This document shows, in pieces, positions 10,349-21,150 of a DNA stretch of 64,000 nucleotides. This DNA is from Seminavis robusta (Eukaryota > Bacillariophyta > Bacillariophyceae > Naviculales > Naviculaceae). Where the stretch lies: NCBI GenBank assembly GCA_903772945.1, contig CAICTM010000028.1, positions 110,874 through 174,873 on the forward strand, written 5' to 3'. The notes beneath the pieces are model-generated. The model was not told where the DNA came from. It worked only from the letters and a program-made list of their open reading frames with translations, and searched no databases. Numbering within the stretch: position 1 is the first letter of the stretch; the number at the start of each line of letters is the position of its first letter. A program made the translations under genes and the position numbers.

Positions 10349-11964
10349 TTAATTGAAAGCTGAAATGGTGAAATGGGTGCAAACAAAAAGAATTCATAGA
10401 AAGAGTACCACCCATGGCCAAATCGGGGTCACAGCAGCCACAGTCAATGCAAGCAAGTGAGCAGCCGTGGGTGAAGTTCATGTTCAAGCTCTCGCCAACG
10501 GGTAGTACGGTGTGTAGAAGGGCAACGTAGTAGTAATTCCATATTAGTAATTCCCACAAACAATCAAAAATTGTTTGCCCTGTTGTTCTTGCATGCTTCA
10601 TCTCCATAGTCTGGACACTACATTGCTTTGAACGTTTTCGAGACAGTAAAGTGGCGTGGCCACTTTGGTCTTTGATGCCGACCAAGCAAAAGAGGCGTGA
10701 TGGCAACTGTGCATGACGACTGCCGCGTCGGAAGACAGACGTGAAATGTCCGCCTCGCACCGTCCTGTGCTCGAGTGGAGTTGCCTACGGTAGGATGCTG
10801 TGCACAAAACAGCCTTTTTATCGTAACTCGTATAACTGGCTGGCCCGAGCCTAGCTAGCTAGCTACGGTACTCTACTCAAGTGGAGGATTCCAAGCTATT
10901 AGTATGCTGCGATTCCATGCTCTACATAGCTAGATTAAAGCTAGTGGCTGATGGCTGATGCACGACAAAAGCATTCCGGTGGCACTGCGCTTTTTAAAAA
11001 AGCTTTGAAGACAAGACACTTCCCCTCGAGAAAGTTGGCGCTTGTCTAATAATCAGAACCTTGCTGGAATCCAACGGGAGTACTTGCTCAGTACCGGTAC
11101 TCCTGTGCTTAAGTCTTTCAAAAATAGTAATTAATTGAAAGGACATTCGATCGTGTCCCTAACTTTTCCTTTTGACGAAGGAACTCAAGTTCGATAAATA
11201 GTTCGGTGGTTAATTTTACAGCGACAACTATATATTAAGTATCCTCGAGTACAAATGACTCTAGAAGTACGGCTTTAAAAAGTAAAGGGTTTAGCGTGCC
11301 GTCTTCTCGGAATGCTCTTTGAATGGTTGGCAACTCACCATCTAAACGGTGAGTTCTTGTTTGTTTAACAGGTGGAGACCCTTTTTGTTCTCGGGTATTC
11401 GCGGGAAATGAGTCGAGTCAGGCTAGGGTGCGCCGAGCCAACCAAGCTACTAAAAGGTGGGAGCAAGCAACAGCCAGCAGCAAGAGACACAACAACGGCA
11501 AATCAGACACAACAAGTCAACCATCTACTAGCTAGCATATGCCATATCAATAACCACAACCATTAGACTATTGCAGGCCACATTGACGCTCCTTCCGTTG
11601 GTTTGGCTCCTTCCATCCATCCCTCCATCCACCAACCAACCTATACGTTACAACTGTAGCTATAGCTATACCAGTCATCGCAGCACAAGCGCAGAGGAAC
11701 CAAGGAGGCTCAGCTACAGGAAGCTACCAGTACTGTATAGCTCTGCATACTGTATACTGTATACAGCAGTGTCAGTGCCAGTGCCAGGAGACCAAGTCTT
11801 CTCAAGCTTCAGATACCCTCAGCTCAGCTCAGATACCCCCATTAAGCTGTTCAGATACCCCCATTAAGCTCAGATACCCTCAGATACCCATTCAGTTCAG
11901 TCTATTCAGCCAGCAATCAGCAATCTACCCATTTTCTAGTCCAAGTCTAGTCAAGAGAGAGAAG
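10349..11964. other. Gene-free stretch of about 1.6 kb
   Basis: No gene supported. It includes CTAGCTAG palindromes near 10853 and TACCGGTA-like sites near 11092. The distal part (11500-11964) is rich in CA and CCAACC and carries a short repeat described separately. It reads like a long untranslated leader for the gene at 11965. Confidence 0.5.
11809..11890. repeat. CAGATACCC short tandem repeat
   Basis: Five copies of CAGATACCC. Two of them extend to CAGATACCCCCATTAAGCT. They lie 75-155 bases upstream of the start codon at 11965, so they probably fall in the promoter or leader of that gene. Confidence 0.75.
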
Positions 11965-13284
11965 ATGCCCATTCCACCTAAAGCAGGGAGTACAGGGACC
12001 ACCAAGTCCACCAAGAAGAGTTCCAAAAATGGGCTCAGGTCTTCCTCCAGCACTAGTATCAATTCTACTGCCAGTGGTACTGCTAGTGGCACAGCCATGA
12101 ATATGATGAATACAAATACATATATCTCTACCAGCACTGGCAATGTCACCCCCATGCCCAAAGCGATTTTGAAGAGACCCACCACGACCAATCCGAAAAC
12201 GCACAATCGGAAATTGACGTTTCACAACAAGAAAAAAACAAAACGAATCCCCAATGTGGCTTCCATGCCACCGGAGATTCTAGAAGACATTTGGTGGGCT
12301 GCCGAAGATTACGATGATATCATGAGATCCTTCGAATACACCGTTTTCATGATGGAAGCGGGAGAAGCAAAGGCGGTGGAAGACGACCAACATTGTACCA
12401 GAGGCCTAGAACTCAGAACCGAAGCCGGAAAATGGGCACGCTTCGAACACAAAAGAGACTGCTACAATGCCGTACTAGATGAACAAGATCGCCAATGGAA
12501 CGAAGGAGAAGACAATCAGGACAAAATTGCTAATTGCTGTAGAGAAGTCACGGCAAAGACACAGCGCATTGCCTGTAGAAAGGGAATGCAGGATGAAAAA
12601 GATATCGAAAAATACGTCGCTGATACCAGAAAAGCCATTGATTCCAATCAACTACTCCATTCTTCGTCTTCATCCAACCATAACAACAACAACAAACAAA
12701 AGAAAACCACCAGTGCCAATGGAACCAAATCCATGCCTGCCCGTACCAAATCCAATTCCACCGGACAACTCAAACGACGGACGCCACGTACCGATTCGGG
12801 AAAGGCACGAGTTGAGAAAAGTCCTCCTCGAAAGCCCGAACGAGTACTCTCGGGAAAATCAGAACGAGGAGACGTTACACCCACCAATTCCTCCAGTGCA
12901 CCACGGACGCCCAAACGAACCGTCAGTAGTGGCAGCAAACAATCCGACGGAAGTGCTTCACCCGCACCTTCTAACAACAACAATAAGGGAATGACACCCA
13001 CCAATTCGGCCAAATCCAATACCCTACGAATGCCACAACGACAAACATTCAACAATAGTTCTTCCAAAGCCACGCCCTCGTCATCGTCGTCATCCAGACA
13101 AGTCACCAAAGGCAACAGTACCAAAGCATCTTCGACGTTGCCCAAATTACCTAAACGATCCGCATCCAATTCGTCACAAGCCACGGCCGCCAGTCTTGAT
13201 AATAGTTCCATGGGTGGTGATGGGGATAATGATGGCAAAGGAGGACAACTCAGTGTTGCCGCATTGGCCAAATTTGGAGCATAA
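11965..13284 (+). CDS. Low-complexity protein with a conserved charged helical core (439 aa)
   Basis: Single-exon frame of 439 residues. A Ser/Thr-rich N-terminus (1-65) leads to a KLTFHNKKKTKRIP segment. A helical core follows (about 85-225) with PPEILEDIWWAAEDYDDIMR, a CTRGLE motif and many conserved-looking Trp, Cys and acidic residues. The C-terminal half is Ser/Asn/Lys/Arg-rich with repeated TPTNS and PKRxxS motifs and is predicted disordered. Uncharacterised proteins with a DDI(M/L)RSF...RGLE-type core are, to my recollection, numerous in diatoms; no biochemical role is known to me. The basic disordered tail would suit a nuclear or nucleic-acid-binding role, but that is only inference. 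Confidence 0.75.
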   Translation: MPIPPKAGSTGTTKSTKKSSKNGLRSSSSTSINSTASGTASGTAMNMMNTNTYISTSTGNVTPMPKAILKRPTTTNPKTHNRKLTFHNKKKTKRIPNVASMPPEILEDIWWAAEDYDDIMRSFEYTVFMMEAGEAKAVEDDQHCTRGLELRTEAGKWARFEHKRDCYNAVLDEQDRQWNEGEDNQDKIANCCREVTAKTQRIACRKGMQDEKDIEKYVADTRKAIDSNQLLHSSSSSNHNNNNKQKKTTSANGTKSMPARTKSNSTGQLKRRTPRTDSGKARVEKSPPRKPERVLSGKSERGDVTPTNSSSAPRTPKRTVSSGSKQSDGSASPAPSNNNNKGMTPTNSAKSNTLRMPQRQTFNNSSSKATPSSSSSSRQVTKGNSTKASSTLPKLPKRSASNSSQATAASLDNSSMGGDGDNDGKGGQLSVAALAKFGA

Positions 13285-14871
13285 AATATCATATACGATA
13301 CGATCGAGGAGGAACGGAGCGTTGTTTTGTTACAATGCAAATACAACAGCAACGACAACGACGTACTACCAGCTACAGCTGCCGCAGAATCGAATCGTCG
13401 GACGGCGTTGGTACCGGTCCTTTCCCCGTCATTCGTACGGTTCGGTGGAATATCTGTAGCCGCAATTGCGAACGATTCGAAAACAACCGGTGGCGGAGAT
13501 CGAGAACGATTTTGTGAGGTCGCTGCATGCATGGCTACGTCAGATGGCCGCACGTGGATCTGGTCGGGGACGGAGCGAGATTGCCAAACGGCGTTTAAAT
13601 TTTCTCAGGTTGGCTACCAGTCTGCCTTGAGTGTTGCACACTGCCCTGGCGACGATGACTCGAGTCACGGAATAAAACATCAACAAACCAATGCAATCCA
13701 AGTTGCCCCCTGCCCGATGTCGATGCGGACCATGCACCTGTGCATTTTTGCTTCTACTCTACAGTACGTCCGTCACGTGGCTGTTTAGCGGAGCAACATT
13801 CGAAACGACGCAACAATCAGTACGAGCATGGAGCTGACAAACAACGAGCAATCGTCCGACGTGATTTTTTGTTGTCACTGCTGCTGCATCCAACTTGGCC
13901 AGGACCACTACGAATCGATACGGTACGGCTGGAGCAAAGGAATGACTTGACTCGACGAAAGGAGCTGGACCGGTGAAGATATGGTGTGGAACCTATTTCT
14001 GCCTGCCAGTTGCGGGCAATGTGACGATGTGCTTGCTCGTGCATGGATTTCTCCTTCTCGATTGGAAATTGGTCTGGTCTGTTGGCGTTGGCTGCGTTGG
14101 CGGTTGGTGCTCGGTCAGCCCCGTTGCTATAATAGCGCATTCGGGGCGGCAGAAGATGAGAAAAATCAGTCGAAGTGGATGGGCTTTTTTGTTCTTTGCT
14201 TTCGATCTCACGGCACCCGGTCGTGCGTGGTTGGAGCGAAGGAGCAAGTTCGACAAAAGCAATCGGTCTGTACTACGGAAAGGTTCCTGATTTGTTTTCC
14301 TCGGAAACTCTCCCGCTGCGTCGTACCACAAGCTGTGAATGGGACAGAAAGGTGTTTTTTGCAAGTCGTTGAAACAGAGACAACAAGTATCTGCCCAACT
14401 GTTGTGTCCGACGCAACAGAAAAGCGCCCCTGCAGCGCTGGCTGGTAGGCGAAATTTAATACTTGTACCGTTTTACTAGCAGGCCTGTCAGAGCAACATG
14501 GTAGCCCACATCACTTGACGGAATCAGTATTGTAGAAAGTACTCCAAACACCGCTCCTTCAAACTTTGGATACGAAAGGGCAGATTGTTCCGCCACTCAG
14601 AGCACGATCGATTGCTCTGTGGGGAACAACTGCAGCAACCATAGCTTGTAGGTCTCAAAATTCCTTGCGGACTAAAGAGGTCTTTCAAGGGTATGATGCA
14701 TGCATGGCTATGAAACCGAGTCGAGTCGTAAACACACGGCTGCTCAACTGATCGTTGCGTGCGAGTTCTCTCGGATAGATTTTGCAAAGGATCTCCTAAA
14801 TCCCATCATGCCTAACTAAGCCGACCCAGAAAGAAGCCGACCCAGAAAGAGTATTTGCCTTGGGAGAGACA
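13285..14871. other. Gene-free stretch of about 1.6 kb
   Basis: Several overlapping open frames of 100-155 codons occur on both strands, but none shows a domain, signal peptide or splice pattern. GTCGA/GACTC pentamers appear singly (for example near 13660, 13945 and 14707). The final part holds a 16-base unit, AAGCCGACCCAGAAAG, repeated twice in tandem at 14818-14849, next to the mobile element. Confidence 0.45.
14818..14849. repeat. 16-base tandem duplication
   Basis: AAGCCGACCCAGAAAG occurs twice head to tail, 22 bases before the left end of the MITE-like element. Confidence 0.85.
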
Positions 14872-15315
14872 GGAGCGTTCCTCAATCGTGCATGACTTTA
14901 AATCCGACCCTAATTTAGGGTTGGTTTGGGGAATCCGTCCCTAAATATAGGGGCGGTTTCAAAACCCGACCCTAAAACGAAACCGGACCCTAAATTAGGG
15001 ACTTTTTTTCAGAAACCGTCCCTATTTTTCAGAAACTACCCTATTTTTAGGGTATGTTTCGAAACCCGACCCTAATATTGGTGCGTTTTCAATGTATTTA
15101 CCAGGCAGTCCCGTTTCTATTTAGGGACGTTTTTCAAACCTGACCCTAAAACGAAACCCGACCCTTAATTAGGGACTGTTTTTCAGAAACCGTCCCTATT
15201 TTTCAGAAAACGTCCCTATTTTTAGGGTCGGTTTCGAAACCCGAACCTAAAGGGAACCCGACCCTAAATCCGACCCTATTTTAGGGTCGGTTTATGCACG
15301 ATTGAGGAACGCTCC
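14872..15315. mobile_element. MITE-like element with 22-base perfect terminal inverted repeats
   Basis: The ends 14872..14893 and 15294..15315 are perfect inverted copies of each other (GGAGCGTTCCTCAATCGTGC plus AT). The 444-base interior is built almost wholly from variants of AAACCCGACCCTAAA and its complement TTTAGGGTCGGTTT, in both orientations. It contains several short palindromes such as CCCTAATTTAGGG. There is no reading frame for a transposase, so it would move only with help from a related autonomous element. I see no clear target-site duplication in the flanks. The structure fits a miniature inverted-repeat element; the superfamily cannot be assigned. Confidence 0.8.
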
Positions 15316-17642
15316 AGTAGTACCAGTGCAATGGATCCAAGGGCTCCTGGGCGGAGACTACGTACCAGTGGTCTCAAAAGCATGATTGACATCCTTTAGG
15401 TGGTGTTGCGAGGGTCGACGAAGAGGAACTGACGAGCCCTGTGCAGATCATTCGTCGTGGTGATTGAGTTGGGAACCAAAGAGGGCGCTAGAGTTGGGAA
15501 CAGAGAGGGATCGAGAAAGAAGCAAAGCCAAGGTGGGGGGGCTGCAAGCCAAGGCCATAAAGGAGTGCCCTGGGGACCGGCCTACGCAACGAATTGAAGC
15601 ACGGTAGTTTAGCTAGCTAAGGAGAGAAGATGCTCAGAGTCCAGGTTTGAACTGAAGAAAAGTGCCCAGGATAAGAGGAAGCCCCAACTGGCTTCTCCCC
15701 AACAAGAGGAACCACCAATCTACAAGACGAACAGGGACATGCAGCCAGAAGAGGAACCACCTTGGCTGCTTCTGAGATCATTGCTTTGTCGTGGAAGTAG
15801 ATGCCCTTGGAACAGCTTGAACGACCAACCAAGCAACCAACTCCCAGCGTCTTGACGGGAGGCGCACTAGTACCGGGAAGTCAAACCGCAAGAGGAAGAG
15901 GAAAGCCACCTCAAAGCAAAAATAGGAAGTGCCACCGCAAAAGGAAAAGGAAGTGCCACCGGCAAAAGGAAAAGGAAGAGCCGAGTGACCCGAAAAAGAA
16001 AGAACCGGCTTTACACATCACCATTGTCAACGGTCAACGGCCAACACTGCATGATCATGCAGACCTACCGCTACGAGGAAGAGACAAGGGTTTGAGGCGC
16101 CACAGTCTTCTATGAAGCACTGAACGACAGAAGGACCAAAGGAAGAGATGAAGAGAGCTACTCAGCATGAACAGTTCGCGAAACCTCAATTGGCTATTTC
16201 GGAACTGAACAAGACCTTTTGCTACTCTTTCCTGCGAGAATGGCCCAACCAAGAAACAAGGAACAAGAAACACGGAACCACCAACCGCTTTTCAGCGTGT
16301 TTATACAGGGTTGCTGCGCCTTCGAAAGGACACAACCAAACAGAAGAACTAACCGTTACCTTGAATGAGGACGCTCCATCTCCAGCTGGAACCACCGCAA
16401 GATGACACCTTTCCCAGCGGGTCGACGTGCAGGACAGGGCTCATAAACTGGCCACCAACGAGCCAACCCCACTGGGCTCCCGAAGGAACCACGGGCCCCC
16501 GAAGGGACAGCCGCAAGCAGACTGGAAAAGGTGTCATCGTCATGCATTGTCGAAGAAGAAGTTGTGGTTGTGAACAACAGAAATCCTCTCTTTTTTCTGC
16601 CTCTGGAGTTTCAAACCGTCGTTTTCGTTTTCGTTTCGGAATGCGAACCGTGAGCAAGAAACCGTCGGCTTGTGAGTCGTGTTGTGACGTCAAAGGATAA
16701 CATGCCAGCAGAGCCGTTAATGGAGGTTCATCCTGTTTGGATCTACCGGTACAGTATAAAAGAGCACGGGGGTCTAGCTAGCTAGCTAGAGCAGGTGGAT
16801 TCTCGACTCGACTCGACTCGACTCGACTCGACTCGACTCGACTCGACTCGACTCGACTCGACTCGACTCGACTCGACTCGACTCGACTCGACTCGACTCG
16901 ACTCGACTCGACTCGACTCGACTCGACTCAGTAATTGGCCGTCAAAAAGCAGCACCGGATCAGATGTCATCGTCAATGCATAGCATCATGCATTCTGTTA
17001 ATTTTGGCTCTCCCGTTCTCCCTTGCACCGGTATCCCATACATGTCTACTAACTAATAAGCTAGCTACAGTGCAAGGAGCTGGCTGTGGGGTGATACGAG
17101 ACAGGCCACGGTGCGTGGAGCCGTCATCTACCTGTCTCTCTATTCTACTACCGTACTGACCGATGGTGCATGTACCTTGATAGGTCGCGCTCTTGATGTC
17201 GAGCCAGTGCCGTTAAAAGCTAGAGGCAACCTACCGGTAACAGCGGAAGCTTCAGAAGGTTGGAGGGAAGTATCAGACTGAAGGTAGTGCGGTAGCACCC
17301 TCGATGGCAAAAACCTCACCTGTATGTCTGTTGTCCTAACCATTGAATGACCAAATCCAGTCACAGTGACAATCATTTATTGACAATCGAGCTTTGTGCC
17401 AGGAAGCTTTCTTCGTTACGTACCAGTGTCATTCACAGGAGCTTCATCGAAAGGCAAAAGACCGTGAAAATGGGATTGATGAGCTGGTGAGCCAGGTGAG
17501 GGCACTTGGATTTGGATGTTGAATGGAGCGACGGATCTTGGATGTAAGGCGGTCACACTTTTTCTTTTCGGAACAACTCGAAAACAGCAAAACCAATCCT
17601 TAGTTTTTTTACAGATACCTAGTAGAAAAGAAAACTTGGACC
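15316..17642. other. Gene-free stretch holding simple repeats
   Basis: No supported gene. Chance frames of 70-114 codons are present, including Lys/Arg-rich ones near 15801-16115 generated by an imperfect duplication of GGAAGTGCCACCGCAAAAGG around 15925-15973. A long CTCGA microsatellite is listed separately. The segment 17140-17376 has an open minus-strand frame (MVRTTDIQVRF...) without recognisable domain. The last 100 bases are the likely leader of the gene at 17643. Confidence 0.45.
16802..16929. repeat. CTCGA pentanucleotide microsatellite
   Basis: Uninterrupted CTCGA units for 128 bases (about 25.6 copies). Because the unit length is not a multiple of three and it contains no stop, it opens reading frames on both strands (repeating DSTRL and RVESS) that should not be taken for genes. 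Confidence 0.97.
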
Positions 17643-20600
17643 ATGACGCGAGTCCACTGCATGACCGTTCAAGAACCTGCTAATAACGGCAAGAATGGCA
17701 GTAATAAGAAAAAAACTCTTGCAAAAGATCCCGTGACTGGCAAGATCTGGAAGTCCCCTGGTACTAACCTGACCCCTGAAGAGCAATTGGAGCTTCCCAA
17801 GTTTATGTGTTACTACCAACTGGGCGAGACTACGCCTTACTACATTGAGACCATGGGCTGGGAAAAGACGGTGGGTCGCCTGAAGGAACGAATCTTGGAG
17901 ACACGAGGCAAACGCGGCACTGCGGCAAACCTTACTGGTGTCAAGGACATTTCCATGTACAAAATATATCCGCCTGGAAAGGACAAAAACACGGGATTAC
18001 CAATCCATCCAGAACTAGACGACATGGAAGCACTCATACCCACAAACTCGTCTTTTGAAGATCCCATTCTGGTACCTGCTGTAACTGATACAGAACAAGA
18101 AGCGGCATCAGCTGCCAATGTGCAAGAATTGGTCAGACAACGAATGCTGGCTCGTAAAAAAGCAAAGGCAGCCAAGAATGCTAGCACTACTCCTACTCCT
18201 ACTCCTACCAGTACTGACATTACTGTACAAGTCCGTACTCCAGATGGAAAAACAATCCCTGTCACTCTCAACCCAAAAAATGACAATATTCTAGCAATCA
18301 AAGAAAAAATTGGTCCTCAGGTGAACATGCCAGTGGCAGACCAAGTTCTCACATTCAACCAACAGGAATTGACCAATGCAAACACACCAGAAGATTCCGG
18401 TCTCAAAGAGGGCTCTGTCATTCATTTACAACCCAACACCATTACGGTTCAAGTCAAAACGCACAATGGCGAACTCATCCCCGTCACTCTGAACCCTACC
18501 ACCGACTCGCTTCGAACCATTAAGGAACATGTCGCCCCTCATGTCGGAATTGACCCATCCAATCAAGTCCTTTCCTACAACAACACAAAATTAACCAACG
18601 ACGAGGAAACCGTCAAGGCAATGGGGCTAGAAAATGGCTCCGTCATTGATTTGGCTCCCGGTGACATTACCGTTCATGTCAAAACTCCCTGCGGAAAAAC
18701 AATCTCTGTGACAACCAACCCAACCAACAACATACAATCCATCAAACAAGCCATTGCGGACGAGGCGGGAGTGGAACCATCGCAACAGCGGCTTACGTTC
18801 AATGATACAGAGCTGCCCAGCAATAATGAGGAGACCTTGGAGGCTATGGGGCTCGAGGATGGATCCATTCTGCAGTTGCTGCCAAATACCATTACCGTAC
18901 ACGTTAAAACACCAGACGGCAGCACAATTCCAGTAACCATCCAGCCATCCGATGATATATTATCCATCAAGCACGCCATTGCTTCGGAGGCAGATGTCGA
19001 GCCATCGAAGCAAGTCTTGAGCTTGGACGGGACGGAGCTGGTCAATGGCGATTCCGCAGAGACGGCTGGACTCCAAGATGGTTCCATCATTCACTTGGCG
19101 CCCGGCACCATTACCGTCCAGGTACGAACACCAGATGGCAACGTGATTCCAGTTACGATCGATGATCCAGCCAACACCACCATTCAAACCATCAAGAAGA
19201 GGATTGCTCCAGATGTTGGAGTAGACCCGTCCAAGCAGGTATTGAGTTTCGATGGCAACGAGCTGCCGGATGGTAAGAGTGCCGAAGCCACGGGCCTCCA
19301 GGATGGTTCTTTCATTGATTTGGCACCAAACACAATTACCGTCCATGTCAAGACTCCGGACGGCAAATTGATTCCAGTGACGATGGCCCCTTCGGACAGC
19401 ATGGACTTTGTCAAGGAAAAGGTGGCACCAGAGGCTGGAATCGAACCAGAGAGGCAGGTCTTGTCATTCGATGGCAACAACTTGTCCGGCAACGAGACAG
19501 CTGATAGTGTTGGTCTTAAGGATGGCTCTGTTATTGATTTGGCACCAAACACAATTACGTCCATGTCAAGACTCCGGACGGCACATTGATTCCAGTGACG
19601 ATGGCCCCTTCGGACAGCATGGACTTTGTCAAGGAAAAGGTGGCACCAGAGGCTGGAATCGAACCAGAGAGGCAGGTCTTGTCATTCGATGGCAACAACT
19701 TGTCCGGCAACGAGACAGCTGATGACGTTGGTCTTAAGGATGGCTCTGTTATTGATTTGGCACCAAACACAATTACGGTCCATGTCAAGAATCCGGACGG
19801 CACAAAAGTTTCTGTAACCATGGATCCCTCCAAGAATGTCCAGTCCATCAAAGAAAGTATTGCCCCTGCTGTGGCCATGGATCCATCGGAACAGATTCTC
19901 AGCTTTAATGGCAACCCGTTGTTGGACGATGCAAGTGCGGACACAGCAGGATTGGTGGATGGTTCGGTAATTGACCTCGAGACTAAAGAACCAGACGACA
20001 CAATCAACGTGCTAGTAAAGACACCGGATGGGAAGACGATTCCTGTCAAGATGAAAGTTTCCGACACCATTGAATCTATCAAGAAACAAGTTTCAGGTGA
20101 ATCCGGAATTGATGTACCACAACAGGTCCTCAAGTTTGAAGGAAAGAAGCTGAAAGACGGCGAAACAGGAGAAGACGCCGGCTTGGCAAATGGATCTGTC
20201 CTTCATCTCGATGTCAACAAGGCAGTATCCAAGAAGGAAGCAAAAAAGAAGAAAATGGCTAAATTGAAACAGAAAGCGGAAGGTGCATGTACGTCTGTTG
20301 GTCGTTTGCCCGAAATGTCACGTTCCATTCAATATTCTAACCCTCCTTTGTCTGGCTTTGAACAGGGATTGAGGAGAAACCCAAAGAGTACAAGTACGAT
20401 TTCAACCCCACCCCCTTCGATCTGACTCGATTCAGAGCCCACTTTATGGTCGGCGATCAGGTCCCAATGGAAATGATCTGCCCGCACGATTGGAACGTGA
20501 AGAATTTCAAAGTGGAAATCCTCAAGCTGAAGAATGACACCAGGTTTGTAAAAAAGTACTTTGCTGAGATGGACAACCCTGACGGACTGGATATCTACGC

Positions 20601-20706
20601 TCCCGGTAGCGACGGTGAGGGCGACCCACTGCCCGACGATATTCCCGTTCCAAGGACTTCCTCGCCTTACGCCTTTTTCAGTGTGATCCGAAAAAGTGGC
20701 TATTGA
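17643..20706 (+). CDS. Nine-fold ubiquitin-like repeat protein, frameshifted in repeat 7
   Basis: The gene starts at ATG 17643 and ends at 20706. An N-terminal domain (about 1-150: KFMCYYQLGE, KTVGRLKERI, DISMYKIYPPGK) is followed by an Ala/Lys/Thr-Pro linker. Nine ubiquitin-like domains of 73-75 residues come next, each with (T/D)ITVxVxTPDG, IKxxIA, QxLSFDGxxL, GLxDGSxIDLAP. None shows the RGG processing end of ubiquitin, so this is a fixed multi-domain scaffold rather than a polyubiquitin precursor. One base is missing between 19558 and 19559 (ATTACGTCC against ATTACCGTCC in repeat 6). The frame then continues from 19559 to 20282. A GTGCAT...AACAG intron (20283..20365) joins exon 20366..20706, adding EYKYDFNPTPFDLTRF and an acidic-hydrophobic end. 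The shift is either a real mutation making a pseudogene or a sequence error in near-identical repeats. Confidence 0.78.
19332..19768 (+). repeat. Near-identical tandem duplication of one ubiquitin-like unit
   Basis: Units 19332..19550 (219 bases) and 19551..19768 (218 bases) differ by only a few substitutions and the one-base deletion. The other repeats of the gene have diverged widely. This is therefore a recent duplication. Confidence 0.9.
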
Positions 20707-21150
20707 TTGAGCACGGCATGCAGCTGAGACTCCGATCCTGACGTAGAGTTGTTCGAAGTAATCTAAGCTAGTAGGGAATGCTCCACAGTTTGCTATTTGA
20801 AAATGTTCGCTGCTACTCTTCATTGCTTGTTCGTCCCATCGGGTGGTGCCGGCCCGGATGAAGCGACAGACCCGGCCATGCACGAGGCTGGAGCATGTCA
20901 CCCTACAGCGATATCTGCAGGCCTTCCTGCTCAAGACTCAAGACATCGATGAACAACCTCCCCGTTGCCTTTATTGTAAAACTAATGCCGCCATTACAAT
21001 ATTGGAATCGGGAACGGACAGAACGAACACCAGAGAGAGGCTACGATACGAATTGCTGGGCTGCTAGTTCATTGTTTGGCCAACAGCCTCAACTGAGTCT
21101 TGAAAGAATTACTTTTACGAGTGCTTGTTTTGTGACAGGTTGTGCATGAT
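20707..21150. other. Intergenic stretch between convergent genes
   Basis: 444 bases between the stops of the convergent ubiquitin-like-repeat gene and the second Hint gene. No supported gene; short frames only. Presumably 3' untranslated sequence of both. Confidence 0.5.

Noticed and set aside
12648-13553. 301-codon minus-strand frame with Leu-rich runs
   Set aside because: Antisense of the Ser/Asn-rich tail of the gene at 11965; Leu runs come from complement of low-complexity codons.
13981-14448. 155-codon Cys/Trp-rich frame
   Set aside because: Overlaps several other frames of similar length, no domain, no signal peptide, no plausible start context.
14872-15315. CCCTAAA motifs read as an internal telomere remnant
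   Set aside because: The motif is not in a regular tandem array and alternates in orientation between perfect terminal inverted repeats, which fits a MITE better.
16782-16983. Open frames on both strands encoding repeating DSTRL and RVESS
   Set aside because: They are produced by the CTCGA microsatellite, which has no stop in any frame; no flanking gene structure.
17140-17376. Possible tRNA or small gene in this segment
   Set aside because: No cloverleaf with a proper T-arm box could be drawn, and the 78-codon frame has no recognised feature.
17643-19589. Treating the ubiquitin-like region as two separate genes split at 19589
   Set aside because: The second frame resumes inside the same repeat, and the spacing to the next repeat is one base short, so a single-base deletion explains the break.
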